Source: a bacterium (GTDB lineage: Bacteria > UBA10199 > DSSB01). From it: 5,429 nt of DNA. The notes below the pieces were generated by a model, which did not search any database, was not told the origin of the DNA, and saw nothing but the letters and a program-made list of their open reading frames with translations. The translations under genes and the position numbers were made by a program. The first letter of the stretch is position 1. Each line of letters begins with the position of its first letter. The DNA lies in contig JAUHYS010000163.1 in NCBI GenBank assembly GCA_030426445.1, forward strand, positions 1 to 5,429, read 5' to 3'. Below, piece after piece: positions 4,929 to 5,429 of the stretch.

Positions 4929-4957
4929 TTGACAGTTTGATTAAATAGCCATAGTAA
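4929..4957 (+). promoter_or_regulatory. Promoter of the toxin-antitoxin operon
   Basis: A perfect TTGACA (4929-4934), a 17-bp spacer and TAGTAA (4952-4957) end 7 nt before the ATG at 4965. TAATAT at 4955-4960 is an alternative -10 with a 20-bp spacer. Either places the transcription start at or within a few bases of the ATG. Confidence 0.5.
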
Positions 4958-4968
4958 TATAGCTATGG
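4949..4968. promoter_or_regulatory. Palindromic operator overlapping the antitoxin start codon
   Basis: CCATAG (4949-4954), an 8-bp gap and CTATGG (4963-4968) form a perfect inverted repeat over the -10 region. The antitoxin ATG (4965-4967) lies inside the right arm. Antitoxins of this type usually repress their own promoter by binding such palindromes, so this is the expected autoregulatory site. Confidence 0.5.
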
Positions 4969-5186
4969 ATACTTTTCAAGAAATTCCCGCTGGACAGTTT
5001 AAAAATAAATGTCTCAAACTGCTTGATGAAGTTGCATTGACGGGCCATGGGCTAGTTGTGACTAAACGAGGTAAACCGATCGCAAAACTCATTCCTTATG
5101 AAGACCCCAAGCCTCTAAAAGGGAGTATTCTTTATCAAGGAGATGTGATGTCCCCTATCGAGGAAGAATGGGAAGTTATGAAATGA
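4965..5186 (+). CDS. Phd/YefM-family antitoxin of a type II toxin-antitoxin pair
   Basis: This 73-residue protein is the usual size for the family. The N-terminal half has the Phd/YefM fold signature: IPAGQFKNKCLKLLDEV (residues 7-23), then LVVTKRGKPIAKLIPY (30-45). This domain dimerises and binds operator DNA. The C-terminal part (GSILYQGDVMSPIEEEW, about 53-69) matches the toxin-neutralising tails of antitoxins paired with PIN toxins, which typically read 'GDI.SPI.EEW'. The stop codon overlaps the toxin start (ATGA), which implies translational coupling. The ATG at 4965 is the only plausible start and keeps the full family N-terminus, yet it has no Shine-Dalgarno sequence. The promoter position suggests leaderless translation. 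The gene stands 43 nt after repeat copy D. Confidence 0.9.
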   Translation: MDTFQEIPAGQFKNKCLKLLDEVALTGHGLVVTKRGKPIAKLIPYEDPKPLKGSILYQGDVMSPIEEEWEVMK

Positions 5187-5429
5187 TTTTGTTAGATACT
5201 CATGTTTGGTTATGGTGGGCAGGAGAGGAAAGCCTGCTTTCTAAAAGGGCCAAGCAATCGATAGAAGTCTCCCAAGTCATCGGAATTTGCCCTATTAGCA
5301 TTTGGGAAATCGCTAAACTTGTCGAAAAAAAACGTTTACGCCTCGATCGCGATGTTCGCGTGTGGGTACAGCAGTCTCTTATGTTGCCCAAGCTAAAGTT
5401 ATTTCAATTATCACCAAAAATCTTACTTA
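5183..5429 (+). CDS. PIN-domain (VapC-like) toxin, 3' end outside window
   Basis: The gene starts with the ATG overlapping the antitoxin stop (ATGA) and stays open to the window edge, giving 82 codons of an expected 120-135. LLDTHVWLWW (residues 3-12) carries the first catalytic aspartate, D5. PISIWEIAKLVEKKRLRL (37-54) carries the conserved glutamate E42 and the 'S.WEI..l..kgrl.l' block of the COG3744 group of PIN toxins. PIN toxins are metal-dependent ribonucleases that cut RNA, often tRNA or rRNA, when the antitoxin is degraded. The later catalytic acids lie beyond the window, so activity cannot be judged. The exact target is unknown. Confidence 0.88.
   Translation, partial: MILLDTHVWLWWAGEESLLSKRAKQSIEVSQVIGICPISIWEIAKLVEKKRLRLDRDVRVWVQQSLMLPKLKLFQLSPKILL

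Noticed and set aside
5200..5391. 63-residue - strand reading frame
   Set aside because: It lies wholly opposite the PIN toxin, whose family motifs are clear.

Overview
This is an A+T-rich bacterial accessory region: poly-A and poly-T runs, lysine- and isoleucine-rich proteins, small stand-alone modules, repeats and transposon debris. No rRNA, tRNA, CRISPR or core metabolic gene is visible. The organism cannot be named from this sequence. The TPR protein and the low-GC, repeat-scarred layout would suit a host-associated or symbiotic bacterium, but that is only inference.

Layout: (1) 2-331, + strand, the C-terminal end of a probable DUF6036-type nucleotidyltransferase. (2) 496-1692, +, an AAA_14/DUF4143 ATPase (COG1373 type). 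(3) 1732-2817, -, a tetratricopeptide-repeat protein with an unrecognised N-terminal half. (4) 3069-3335, -, the N-terminal stump of an IS21-type transposase (IstA), preceded by a ~24-bp-period array resembling an IS21 end. (5) 3654-4814, +, a second, clearly divergent AAA_14/DUF4143 ATPase. It is enclosed by a perfect 18-bp inverted repeat with TA on both outer sides (3481-4860). (6) 4965-5429, +, a Phd/YefM-type antitoxin overlapping a PIN-domain (VapC-like) toxin that runs off the window.

The main structural discovery is a repeat present four times in the same orientation (about 395, 1721, 3011 and 4861). Two copies (3011-3071 and 4861-4921) are identical over 61 bp. The copy at 1721 is the 3' end of the TPR gene plus about 11 nt past its stop codon, so the other three look like orphan 3' tails of TPR paralogues. 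Three tails (A, B, D) sit a short distance after the stop codon of a + strand accessory gene. Two of them (A, D) are followed 43-48 nt later by the start codon of the next + strand gene. This gives a cassette-like rhythm of accessory gene, tail, accessory gene, tail.

The three complete + strand accessory genes have no Shine-Dalgarno sequence, and each has a candidate promoter ending 6-7 nt before the ATG, which suggests leaderless mRNAs. The two - strand genes (TPR and istA) have clear Shine-Dalgarno sites. The genes do not form one operon. The region reads as a site where defence-like or addictive modules (nucleotidyltransferase, DUF4143 ATPases, toxin-antitoxin) have accumulated next to copies of a TPR gene tail. 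Transposition and recombination are the likely routes.
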